Shown here: positions 26,485 to 34,304 of the stretch, piece by piece
Layout: each line of letters starts with the position of its first letter
Numbering within the stretch: position 1 is the stretch's first letter
Assembly: GCA_026416585.1 (NCBI GenBank)
Contig: JAOAEV010000029.1
Coordinates: 1-49,271, forward strand
DNA from: Chlorobiota bacterium
Lineage (GTDB): Bacteria; Bacteroidota; Ignavibacteria; Kapaibacteriales; NICIL-2
Length of the DNA: 49,271 nucleotides
Reading direction: 5' to 3'
Notes under the pieces: generated by a model
The model's input: the letters and a program-made list of their open reading frames with translations, nothing else
What the model was told of the DNA's origin: nothing
Databases searched by the model: none
Translations under genes and position numbers: made by a program

Positions 26485-27810
26485 TTAAGTTGGCAGCAGA
26501 ATATCTTTCGATGCGCGACGGCCATGAACAACGTTGAGAGGCACAAACGTACGACGCGGTTTGACTCGAGCTGCAAAATCATCCCAGAACTTTTTCAAAA
26601 ATCCCTGAACAGGCCATGCTGCAGCATCACCAAGGGCACAGATTGTATTGCCTTCGATTTGATTGGCAACGCTGAGAAGCAAATCGAGATCCTCTCCTGT
26701 TGCATCTCCATCAACAATGCGCTTGAGAATCTTTTCCATCCACCCACACCCTTCCCGGCATGGCGTGCATTGTCCACACGATTCATGGTGATAGAAGTGA
26801 ACAATTCGCAACAGCACGCGTGGTATGTCGGTGTCTTCGTTCATAACGATCACCCCCGCTGTACCAATGAACGTTCCGTACTTCTTCAGATCCTCGTTAT
26901 TCATAACCACATTCTCAATTTCATCACCCCGAAGTGGTGGCATCGACGATCCACCAGGGATCACAGCCTTGACTTTTTTATTGCCAGTTACACCACCACC
27001 GTATGTGTAAATGAGATCGGTCAGCAGAACATCGGTTGGCAATTCGTACACACCCGGGTTATTGATGTGTCCACTCAATCCATACAGCAGTGTACCCGGA
27101 TGACCCTGCGCGCCAATAGATGCATACTGATCACCGCCCAATGTAATGATGACCGGGACAGTTGCAATTGTTTCGACGTTATTGATCGTTGTTGGCATAC
27201 CCCATAACCCTTTTTGCGCAGGGAATGGTGGTTTATATCGGGGATACCCCCGATCACCTTCGAGCGAGTTCATCAGTGCAGTCTCTTCGCCACAGATGTA
27301 CGCGCCCGCTCCCTTGTGCACGACAATATCGATCCAGTAGTCACCCCCAAATGTTTCTATCATTTTTTTTCCAACAAAGCCGCGATCGTATGCTTCCTGG
27401 AGAGCGCACTCCATTGAACGGATCCATTTGTGATATTCACCGCGGATATAGATGAACGCTTTTGAAATCCCCATTGCATATCCGGCGATGAGAATACCCT
27501 CAATCAGCTGGTGCGGATTGTATTCGAAAATTTGACGATCTTTGAATGATCCCGGTTCGGATTCGTCACCGTTGACAGCCAGATATTTTGGCTTATCGTT
27601 GCCTTTCGGCATAAAACTCCATTTGAGTCCTGTCGGGAAACATGCTCCACCACGTCCTCGTAAGCCAGATTTTTTCACTTCCTCGATAACTTGTTCTGGA
27701 GTCATCGTCAATGCCTTACGGTACGCTTGGTAGCCACCATGCGCACAATATGTATCAATTCGCTCAAGACCAGGAATACGGGGAAGCACTAAGTGTGGAA
27801 TCGTATACAT
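26485..27810 (-). CDS. nuoF: NADH-quinone oxidoreductase subunit F
   Basis: NADH-oxidising flavoprotein subunit of respiratory complex I, 441 aa from ATG 27810. The FMN/NADH site shows SGLRGRGGACFPTGLKWSF, where the usual GAGFP reads GACFP (a Gly-to-Cys change), then NGDESEPGSFKDR. AYICGEETALMNSLEG is normal. The N3 [4Fe-4S] cluster Cys residues are in ESCGQCTPCREG and NTICALGDAAAWP. No nuoE or nuoG is adjacent, which is unusual for this normally clustered subunit. Distant relatives such as HoxF are possible but less likely. Confidence 0.93.
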   Translation of the reverse strand: MYTIPHLVLPRIPGLERIDTYCAHGGYQAYRKALTMTPEQVIEEVKKSGLRGRGGACFPTGLKWSFMPKGNDKPKYLAVNGDESEPGSFKDRQIFEYNPHQLIEGILIAGYAMGISKAFIYIRGEYHKWIRSMECALQEAYDRGFVGKKMIETFGGDYWIDIVVHKGAGAYICGEETALMNSLEGDRGYPRYKPPFPAQKGLWGMPTTINNVETIATVPVIITLGGDQYASIGAQGHPGTLLYGLSGHINNPGVYELPTDVLLTDLIYTYGGGVTGNKKVKAVIPGGSSMPPLRGDEIENVVMNNEDLKKYGTFIGTAGVIVMNEDTDIPRVLLRIVHFYHHESCGQCTPCREGCGWMEKILKRIVDGDATGEDLDLLLSVANQIEGNTICALGDAAAWPVQGFLKKFWDDFAARVKPRRTFVPLNVVHGRRASKDILLPT

Positions 27811-27838
27811 GTGTCTGTTGACCAGCACGATGAACGCA

Positions 27839-27846
27839 CAAAAATA
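27839..27846 (-). promoter_or_regulatory. Possible -7 promoter element for nuoF
   Basis: Minus-strand TATTTTTG matches TAnnTTTG and ends 28 bases before ATG 27810. There is no TTG at the 21-base spacing, so support rests on the octamer and its distance to the start codon. Confidence 0.3.
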
Positions 27847-27875
27847 CACCCATGGAACCGGGATTACGACATAGG

Positions 27876-28448
27876 TCAACGTTCAAGCAGTAACCGGAGT
27901 TCTGAGACTGACAACTGTCGCCACTGCCCAATAGGCAGCGCAAGATCGTTGAGCCGTAGTCGACCGATCCCCTCACGTATCAACCGAATGACCGGATGCC
28001 CAATCGCCGCGAACATTCGACGCACTTGGCGATACTTTCCCTCTACCAGTACAATTTCAATCCATACATCGTCGAAGCTCTTTCGGATGCGCACAGGTGG
28101 AACACGAGGCGGGACCACAGGCTGTGGGTCAAGTATACGGGATCGTGCCGGTAGTGTTCGATAACCGCCAAGAACAATCCCTTGCTCGATTTGAGCAAGA
28201 CTTTCCGCTGATGGTAATCGCTCTACGAGTGCCCAATACGTTCGAGGGTGCCGCTCTGAAGGTTCGAGTAGCTTAGAGACAATCCATTTCTCCTCACTGA
28301 GGATAAGGAGTCCCTCACTATCCAGATCGAGACGTCCAACAGGGTAAACCCTCGGCGGAAACTGAAATTCTGACAATGTCCGATGTGTTGGATGCTCCGG
28401 TGTGAATTGGCTGAGCACGCCATATGGCTTGTTGAACGCGATGACCAT
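27876..28448 (-). CDS. Pseudouridine synthase, RluE/RsuA family without S4 domain
   Basis: Isomerises uridine to pseudouridine in rRNA. 190 aa. It begins directly with the catalytic domain (VIAFNKPYGVLSQF) and lacks the N-terminal S4 RNA-binding domain of RsuA/RluB, the layout of RluE, which modifies 23S rRNA. The catalytic motif is YPVGRLDLDSEGLLIL, with the Asp in GRLD as nucleophile. EGKYRQVRRMFAAIGHPVIR is also typical. It lies 9 bases after the OmpA-like gene and 65 bases before nuoF. RluE is the best guess; the modified site is inferred. Confidence 0.88.
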   Translation of the reverse strand: MVIAFNKPYGVLSQFTPEHPTHRTLSEFQFPPRVYPVGRLDLDSEGLLILSEEKWIVSKLLEPSERHPRTYWALVERLPSAESLAQIEQGIVLGGYRTLPARSRILDPQPVVPPRVPPVRIRKSFDDVWIEIVLVEGKYRQVRRMFAAIGHPVIRLIREGIGRLRLNDLALPIGQWRQLSVSELRLLLER

Positions 28449-28457
28449 CGAGCCTTA

Positions 28458-30647
28458 CTACTGACGATCCAGGTACGCGCGCGATGGACGTGGATGCTCA
28501 ACTTCAATTTTCACTGTTCGCGCATGGAAGCGGCCCTCTGGGCGATTGTTGTCATAGTTGCGCATATCAGGTCCGATTCCCAACGCCCTATCAATTGGAT
28601 ACTCCAGCAGTTTGGCAACTGCATCCGCCCGCTGTTGCGATAGTTCGAGGTTGTAACGCAGAGAACCGGTTCGATCTGTCGAACCAATGATCGATACGAT
28701 AGAACCTGTTGAGAGTCTCTTCCGCACGTATGTGATGACTGCACGACTTTGTGGCGAGGGCGTCGCCTTCCCAGCGTCGAAGAGCATGATAATGTAGCGA
28801 TCTACTTCCGTCACTTCTTGCCGAGATCGTAGCTGTTCGAGCGATTCCACTGCCAGTGGAATCGCTCGAACATATTCGTGCACACCTTTTCCTTCCTGCT
28901 CAATGCTCATTCGTACTACCAGCGGTTCGTGCTGTGAGCGCTGAAGTCGTCGCATCATGTCATTATCAAGTTCAATATCGAGAAGCTTTGGGCACTCCTC
29001 CATACCACTGTTTTTATACAGCACGCGTCGTGCTTGTTCGACCGATACATTCCAACGAACAATTGGCGTTGGACTAACGACATGCACCGAAAGCCGTAAG
29101 TGTGTCGAGCTACTTTGGAGCATCGTATCGCGCATCATAACTGGCTGCATTAATTCGTTGTCATCCGAGTAGAGTTCGACACGTTGATTTTCAGCGATTC
29201 CATCATCATGCCGCTCAGACGACATTTTCTGGGGAAGACCGACTGGTAGTAGTTTCACGCGTGACCGTTCAATACCCCACGTTTCTTCAAAATAGCGTGC
29301 TATCGTCTCTGCGCGCGATTGTGCCAGCAACTGCCAATGAGGGATCTGTTGCATTTCTCGACGAGATATACAGCCTTTGATACGGAGTCTAGTATTCGGA
29401 TTCTGTCGCAGACCGAAGCCGACGATGTTGAGCACATTGTAATAGGTGTTCATCTGATCGAGATCCACAACTGGCTGATAGTGGTCAGCATCGTATCGCG
29501 TTAACTGGTGGTAATGAAGATCAAGAGAGCTTGAACCGTAATCGAAAAAGAGATAGGGCAAAATTGGATGAAAATCTGTCCACACGATTTCGCGACATCG
29601 CAGGGTATCAAGTGCAACAAGCGTGGAATCGGGCATGCGTTCGTAGAGCTCGAGCGTCAGCGACGCAGTTTGGACATCTTTCTGTTTGGGAATACGCCGC
29701 TCATAGAGTTCTCGCCGATGAACGAACTCATACCGTGCTTGGTCGGTCTCGTTCACCACAGTACGATATTCAATGGAAAGTGCTAGGACCGTATCCGTCG
29801 CAAGCTCAGGATAAGTTTTGACGACTGTATCCCGCTCGATAAGCGTATCGCGTACAGTCGGTTTTGACGTCGGGATAGTAACCTTGACCGAAACACCGCC
29901 GCAAATCCAGTAAGACCGCCACTTCATCGAATACGCATGACCTACTACAGGGATGTTAATAAACATTTCCGGTACGATCGCAAATCGTTTCGCGATTGGG
30001 ATGTTGTACGAGACACCAGCGATCGTACTGGCTTCATGTTTCCGGGCAACGGGAATGTCAGCTTCGATAGTGCGGCGGACGACATCTCCTCCAACGAATA
30101 CAACTGATGCTCCGGGAACCTCAATAGATTCAGTCTGACGGAATTTTGCCGCATAGACCCACGCCAAACGCCCACCAAGATGAAAACGAATATTGTCATG
30201 GAACGGCGGCGTGTATTCAATCATCGCATTTGCACCAAACGAGGCAAATGATGCTGTGATCCGATGTGCAATAAATCCATCTGTCGGAATACCTGCAACC
30301 AAAAACCGCTGCTGTTCGAGCGCTGCAAGCCTGGCAGATTGCAAGGCAAAGCCAAGTCGCAACGCGAAGTGAATCGATGCGGTCGTTTGATTTGCAGTGA
30401 TGAGCGACGACAATGGAGAATTGACTAATGCCCCGAAAGATATTCCATCCCCCCACGCATCGTCGAATGGTACTGGCGGCTTATCAACGTCTCCTATTTG
30501 TGTAAAACTTCCTGTACGATGGCGTGTTAGCGCACCATGAGCATAAATTCCAAATTGAATGGGATTAGTGGTGTCGATAACAATCTGTCCCATCAAGGTT
30601 ATTGTTAGCCCGATCAGTAGAACAGCTGATAGGATTGCCGACTTCAT
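28458..30647 (-). CDS. OmpA family protein with two OmpA-like domains
   Basis: Outer-membrane/periplasmic protein of 729 aa. The signal peptide is MKSAILSAVLLIGLTITLMG. Residues about 25-270 look like an outer-membrane beta-barrel or beta-rich region. A first OmpA-like domain (about 360-490) starts LPYLFFDYGSSSLDLHYHQL and has AQSRAETIARYFEETWGI. A linker with beta-sandwich character follows. A second OmpA-like domain (about 615-720) has YIIMLFDAGKATPSPQSRAV, GSTDRTGSLRYNLELSQQRA. OmpA domains bind peptidoglycan. The ATG overlaps the upstream T9SS gene's stop by 4 bases. A perfect 39-base palindrome (28834-28872) encodes residues about 592-604 in the linker. Confidence 0.85.
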   Translation of the reverse strand: MKSAILSAVLLIGLTITLMGQIVIDTTNPIQFGIYAHGALTRHRTGSFTQIGDVDKPPVPFDDAWGDGISFGALVNSPLSSLITANQTTASIHFALRLGFALQSARLAALEQQRFLVAGIPTDGFIAHRITASFASFGANAMIEYTPPFHDNIRFHLGGRLAWVYAAKFRQTESIEVPGASVVFVGGDVVRRTIEADIPVARKHEASTIAGVSYNIPIAKRFAIVPEMFINIPVVGHAYSMKWRSYWICGGVSVKVTIPTSKPTVRDTLIERDTVVKTYPELATDTVLALSIEYRTVVNETDQARYEFVHRRELYERRIPKQKDVQTASLTLELYERMPDSTLVALDTLRCREIVWTDFHPILPYLFFDYGSSSLDLHYHQLTRYDADHYQPVVDLDQMNTYYNVLNIVGFGLRQNPNTRLRIKGCISRREMQQIPHWQLLAQSRAETIARYFEETWGIERSRVKLLPVGLPQKMSSERHDDGIAENQRVELYSDDNELMQPVMMRDTMLQSSSTHLRLSVHVVSPTPIVRWNVSVEQARRVLYKNSGMEECPKLLDIELDNDMMRRLQRSQHEPLVVRMSIEQEGKGVHEYVRAIPLAVESLEQLRSRQEVTEVDRYIIMLFDAGKATPSPQSRAVITYVRKRLSTGSIVSIIGSTDRTGSLRYNLELSQQRADAVAKLLEYPIDRALGIGPDMRNYDNNRPEGRFHARTVKIEVEHPRPSRAYLDRQ
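28834..28872. repeat. Perfect inverted repeat inside the ompA-like gene
   Basis: Arms of 19 bases (TGTTCGAGCGATTCCACTG at 28834-28852 and its exact reverse complement at 28854-28872) flank a single C at 28853. The palindrome is entirely within the coding frame and encodes VRAIPLAVESLEQ on the minus strand, just before the second OmpA-like domain. Arms this long and perfect are rare in a coding region. Confidence 0.9.
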
Positions 30648-32674
30648 TGGAACACCACCGGGACGATAAGTGAACTTTTCCCCGACACGATGCGAAGGAA
30701 ATACAAACCACTGGCATAATCTGCTCGGACAAGCGGAATTTGCCCGTCAGTAAGTTCTGACGGTGTCGGTGTAATTGCACAGTGACGCGTGCCCATCGCA
30801 TCATACAGCTCCATGATAACAGATTCACCTTTGCCAAGGCCTGTAAGAATGACCGTGCCGTATCGGTCTATCGGATTAGGAACGACACGCACAGTAAGTG
30901 TGCCCGCATTCGGGCTGACCAGACGCACTCCCCACCGGTCTTGCCAGATATCATTAACAACAATCGTTCCTCCGACCTGTTCATATCGAGACATTATAGC
31001 ATTGCCTGATGCATCAAGCCATACAACGGAATCTATTTCGATGGGAAACGCCGGTAATTCGCCCAATGCCGATAAAAGCCGCAGTTCTGCTAAGGTCATC
31101 CCAACAGCGCTTGCACCGGCTGGCACATCCGATTCAATCCATTCCACATGATAGCTTCCAATCATACTACTTTGGAGCGCGCGATCAAGAGGAGTCGCAA
31201 CTGTCGAATTCCATCGAACTCGCACACGGACTCGTTCGGGCGGGTTCGTCTGCAACAGCTGTGGCGGATACACAATGTCTTCCAAACTGATTCGGACAAT
31301 GAATGTATCTCGTGAACTCACTGTGTCATCGGTAATTCGCCACCGGGCAAACAAGTAGGGATACCTTCCTGCATTGAAATCTCCACATGTAGCATACGCG
31401 TATTTCTCACCGAACCCGATAATCCACGGTGCAAATGCTCCCGAATCGCTCTGTACTGTATGCATACCATCGCCGCTACGGCGATGCGCTGCAACAAGCG
31501 ACGTTCCTGAGATCGACATCATCGTACTGACCCAGGCTGCACCATCGAATTTCATCGTTGCCAATGCAATACTATCGGCAACCACTGCGACGTACTGTTC
31601 TGAAAATGTTCGGTACACACCCCGACGAAGCTGTGGCAATTGAAGGACAACTCTCGATAACCACGAACCGATCGGTGGCATCACCGTCATACAATACCGA
31701 TTCGTTTTATCGTCCGGATTGTGTACCACCACAAGTGATATCGGTTGTGTTGCATCAATTAGCGTTGCCTCCCCAATAGCAAAGCGCGTACACTGTCCAG
31801 CACTGAGCACGCTTGTTTCACCGTTGGTCAGCCTCACAACAGTCGAATCACTTACAGCCGCAACAATGGCGTAATCCGTTCCAACTGCTCCAGAGCCTGC
31901 TGGTTTTGGGTAAGTTGGTATAACATAGCGAGTATTCCAGTACTCAGCTGCCAGGAGCTGTTCAACTGTGCACGCACTATCATACAGCACGTGGGCAATA
32001 ACACCAACAGGACGGGAGGATTGCACGATAATCCCCATCGCCTGGCTTTCGTGTACACCTTCAGACTCAATAGTCAGCTGCTCGTTTTCATGAAGCAGAA
32101 GACGAACCTGTTCGCCAGCTTCCAGGGTTGTTTTTCCGATGTACACTGAATGGTCGGCAGCGGTAATGAGAACTGCCGTTGCCCCAGAGGCAACAATTGT
32201 CGTCCGAATGATTGCTCTGCTGGTAGTTCCGATCGGTAATGGATTTGTCGGGATAATGTATGTTCTCCCCCATGCTTCAACTGGCAAGATCGTCGCAGCC
32301 TCGCTTTTGAGACTGTCGTCCACAAGTGCGAGAACATGAATCGGATCATTGGAGTGTATCCGTACGACCCCACAGGCAAAACCATTTTGCGCATCTATCA
32401 TGTGGTCGCGCGGTACCGGGACAAGCATGTTCCGCCGCGTATCTGGAAGTTCGAGTTCCATACGATACGACTGCTTATCGCTACAGGAAGTCCACTCTAT
32501 GGTGCAGCGTGTTGGGGTTGCTGGAAGCAGGAATAGGTACAGTGTATCGTTGCCTACTCGATCGGCAATGCCGGCGAATGGAACAACGAAATCCGTGCCC
32601 CATACCGAGCTATCCGCATAGACGCTCGCTCCAAGCGAAAGGAGAGTGATAAGCTGTGTGATTTTTCCGACCAT
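30644..32674 (-). CDS. T9SS-exported protein with IgGFc-binding-like domain
   Basis: Secreted or cell-surface protein of 676 aa from ATG 32674; the open frame extends upstream into the glycosyltransferase gene but without signal-peptide features. The signal peptide MVGKITQLITLLSLGASVYA is followed by a long region resembling IgGFc-binding N-terminal domains (TYIIPTNPLP, EQLLAAEYWNTRYVIP). Charged beta-rich modules come next, and a type A T9SS C-terminal domain fills the last ~80 residues (VRVVPNPIDRYGTVILTGL ... ASGLYFLRIVSG). The 4-base overlap with the OmpA-like gene indicates coupled expression. The ligand is unknown; binding to IgG should not be assumed. Confidence 0.82.
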   Translation of the reverse strand: MVGKITQLITLLSLGASVYADSSVWGTDFVVPFAGIADRVGNDTLYLFLLPATPTRCTIEWTSCSDKQSYRMELELPDTRRNMLVPVPRDHMIDAQNGFACGVVRIHSNDPIHVLALVDDSLKSEAATILPVEAWGRTYIIPTNPLPIGTTSRAIIRTTIVASGATAVLITAADHSVYIGKTTLEAGEQVRLLLHENEQLTIESEGVHESQAMGIIVQSSRPVGVIAHVLYDSACTVEQLLAAEYWNTRYVIPTYPKPAGSGAVGTDYAIVAAVSDSTVVRLTNGETSVLSAGQCTRFAIGEATLIDATQPISLVVVHNPDDKTNRYCMTVMPPIGSWLSRVVLQLPQLRRGVYRTFSEQYVAVVADSIALATMKFDGAAWVSTMMSISGTSLVAAHRRSGDGMHTVQSDSGAFAPWIIGFGEKYAYATCGDFNAGRYPYLFARWRITDDTVSSRDTFIVRISLEDIVYPPQLLQTNPPERVRVRVRWNSTVATPLDRALQSSMIGSYHVEWIESDVPAGASAVGMTLAELRLLSALGELPAFPIEIDSVVWLDASGNAIMSRYEQVGGTIVVNDIWQDRWGVRLVSPNAGTLTVRVVPNPIDRYGTVILTGLGKGESVIMELYDAMGTRHCAITPTPSELTDGQIPLVRADYASGLYFLRIVSGKSSLIVPVVFQ

Positions 32675-32751
32675 CGTCCGATCGAGAAAGGTTGTGATGG
32701 GGTAGGGCTGACCAGCGATACTGGCCATGAATAAAAAACCTTCTCTGGAGA

Positions 32752-33876
32752 TTATCGGTGCATTTGTGGATTTGCTGTAATCATCCGGCACAGGTTCAGC
32801 ATTTTATCTGCCGAGTGATCCCATGAAAAACGCTGCGCCCATTCGATAGCACCAACCGATAACCGCAGGCGGAGCTGCGCATCGGTGATAAGCCGTACCA
32901 ATGCACGACCCAATTCATCGATATCCCCGAATCGGTAGAGCAAACCACTTTCGCCGCTTGCGACAGCATCTCGAAGTCCCGGCACATCCGCAGCAATCAC
33001 AGGCGTTCCGCACGCATTTGCTTCAATAGTTGTGATACCCCACCCCTCTTTCATCGACGTATTGACCACAACCCAACTGCGGCTCAGATGTTCGATTTTT
33101 TCCGTTTCCGTTACGTGTCCTCTCCACTGTACCCGATCGGCAACACCAAGACGAGTCGCCAAACGTTGTAACGCCGGTACGTAGTCCCCCTCGCCAACAA
33201 AACATAAACGAGACTCGGGAACCATAGTTGCGATCTGTGCAAATGCCCTCACAAGGTGATCAGGACATTTGTAACGTTTGATGCGTCCAAAATATGTGAT
33301 GAGTGGATAGGGTGCTTTTTCGCCAACGCGAAAAGGATAGTTCTCAATGGTGATTCCATTGTGAATGACAGTCAGTTGCCCTGGCGCAAACCCACGCCAG
33401 ATGAATTCTTGACGAGTGCTTTCCGAAACGACAGCAAAGTGGCAGCGACGATAGACCAGAGGTACAAGCTGCTCCGCCAGATATACATATGCACCTCGTA
33501 TCGGGTCAACTTCACGGAATATCGAGCGACCGAAAAAGTGATGTGCAACGCATAAAAGAGGCTCCCGAACGTATGCAGGTGTCCAGAATGGAATTTTATT
33601 CAGATCGTCAATGACGATGTCCGGTGCAAAGCGTTTTGCCAAACGCCGATACTCGGCTGGAACGATAAAGTTGAACCATGCACGACTTCCCCGCCGCACA
33701 ACGAGGATACCATCGTCGAGCATTTCTTCATCCAATGCTTCCGGATAACGACATGCCAGTAGGACAACACGGTGCCCTCGTCGAGCAATTCGCGAGAAGA
33801 TCTCATGCAGATGGGTTTCGGCACCTCCGGCGTAGGGATTAGTGCGGTCTTGCCAGTTGATAATCAGGATTGTCAT
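32752..33876 (-). CDS. Glycosyltransferase family 4 protein
   Basis: GT-B-fold enzyme of 374 aa that transfers a sugar from a nucleotide-sugar donor, probably in surface polysaccharide or glycolipid synthesis. The N-terminal acceptor domain has NPYAGGAETHLHEIFSRIAR. The C-terminal donor domain has LITYFGRIKRYKCPDHLVRA, LCFVGEGDYVPALQRLA, and the GT4 signature KEGWGITTIEANACGTPVIA with its conserved E-x7-E. It follows secG by 27 bases; no other polysaccharide genes are next to it. The donor and acceptor cannot be told from sequence. Confidence 0.92.
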   Translation of the reverse strand: MTILIINWQDRTNPYAGGAETHLHEIFSRIARRGHRVVLLACRYPEALDEEMLDDGILVVRRGSRAWFNFIVPAEYRRLAKRFAPDIVIDDLNKIPFWTPAYVREPLLCVAHHFFGRSIFREVDPIRGAYVYLAEQLVPLVYRRCHFAVVSESTRQEFIWRGFAPGQLTVIHNGITIENYPFRVGEKAPYPLITYFGRIKRYKCPDHLVRAFAQIATMVPESRLCFVGEGDYVPALQRLATRLGVADRVQWRGHVTETEKIEHLSRSWVVVNTSMKEGWGITTIEANACGTPVIAADVPGLRDAVASGESGLLYRFGDIDELGRALVRLITDAQLRLRLSVGAIEWAQRFSWDHSADKMLNLCRMITANPQMHR

Positions 33877-33903
33877 TGTATCGCCGGGTCGGCACAGATG
33901 GCG

Positions 33904-34227
33904 CTATTTCTGAGCCGGTGGCGCCGGAGCTGTTGGTGCTGGAATGTCCGCTGGTGCTTCGACCCCCTGCATGCGTGGACGATTTTCTTCACCAACGGGC
34001 AAAAAGAATTTGTTGACCGCATATGAGATCACAAATAACATCGCTGCCAAGACGATTGTCGCTTTAATGATGAAATCCGCCGCACGCCGCATACCCATCA
34101 TCGAGCCAAATTGCCCCCCCAGTGCGCCCAAACCTGCAGCGACATCGCCTTTTCCTGGTTGAATGAGCACAACAGCAATCAATAGCACGCTCACTAAGAG
34201 CGCAATAATCATCAAAATCGTATACAT
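33904..34227 (-). CDS. secG: Preprotein translocase subunit SecG
   Basis: Small helper subunit of the SecYEG translocon, 107 aa from ATG 34227 (an in-frame GTG at 34257 is less likely). Two helices, MYTILMIIALLVSVLLIAVV and ATIVLAAMLFVISYAV, flank the conserved loop LIQPGKGDVAAGLGALGGQF. The C-terminus is an unusual Ala/Pro-rich tail (PADIPAPTAPAPPAQK). The gene is divergent from uvrC. Confidence 0.95.
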   Translation of the reverse strand: MYTILMIIALLVSVLLIAVVLIQPGKGDVAAGLGALGGQFGSMMGMRRAADFIIKATIVLAAMLFVISYAVNKFFLPVGEENRPRMQGVEAPADIPAPTAPAPPAQK

Positions 34228-34258
34228 TTGTAGCGCTGAAATTGGTATGTATTGCACA

Positions 34259-34266
34259 CAAAATTA
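34259..34266 (-). promoter_or_regulatory. Possible -7 promoter element for secG
   Basis: Minus-strand TAATTTTG matches TAnnTTTG and ends 31 bases before ATG 34227. No TTG is present at the 21-base position. The rest of the 77-base secG-uvrC gap shows no other clear signal. Confidence 0.35.
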
Positions 34267-34304
34267 CGCTACAGCCGCACGCTTGATCGTTCTTCACTGC
34301 AGCA

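Noticed and set aside
34223-34230. TACATTTG octamer as a uvrC promoter
   Set aside because: Lies 74 bases before the uvrC start, overlaps the secG start codon and lacks a TTG at 21 bases, so a chance match is more likely.
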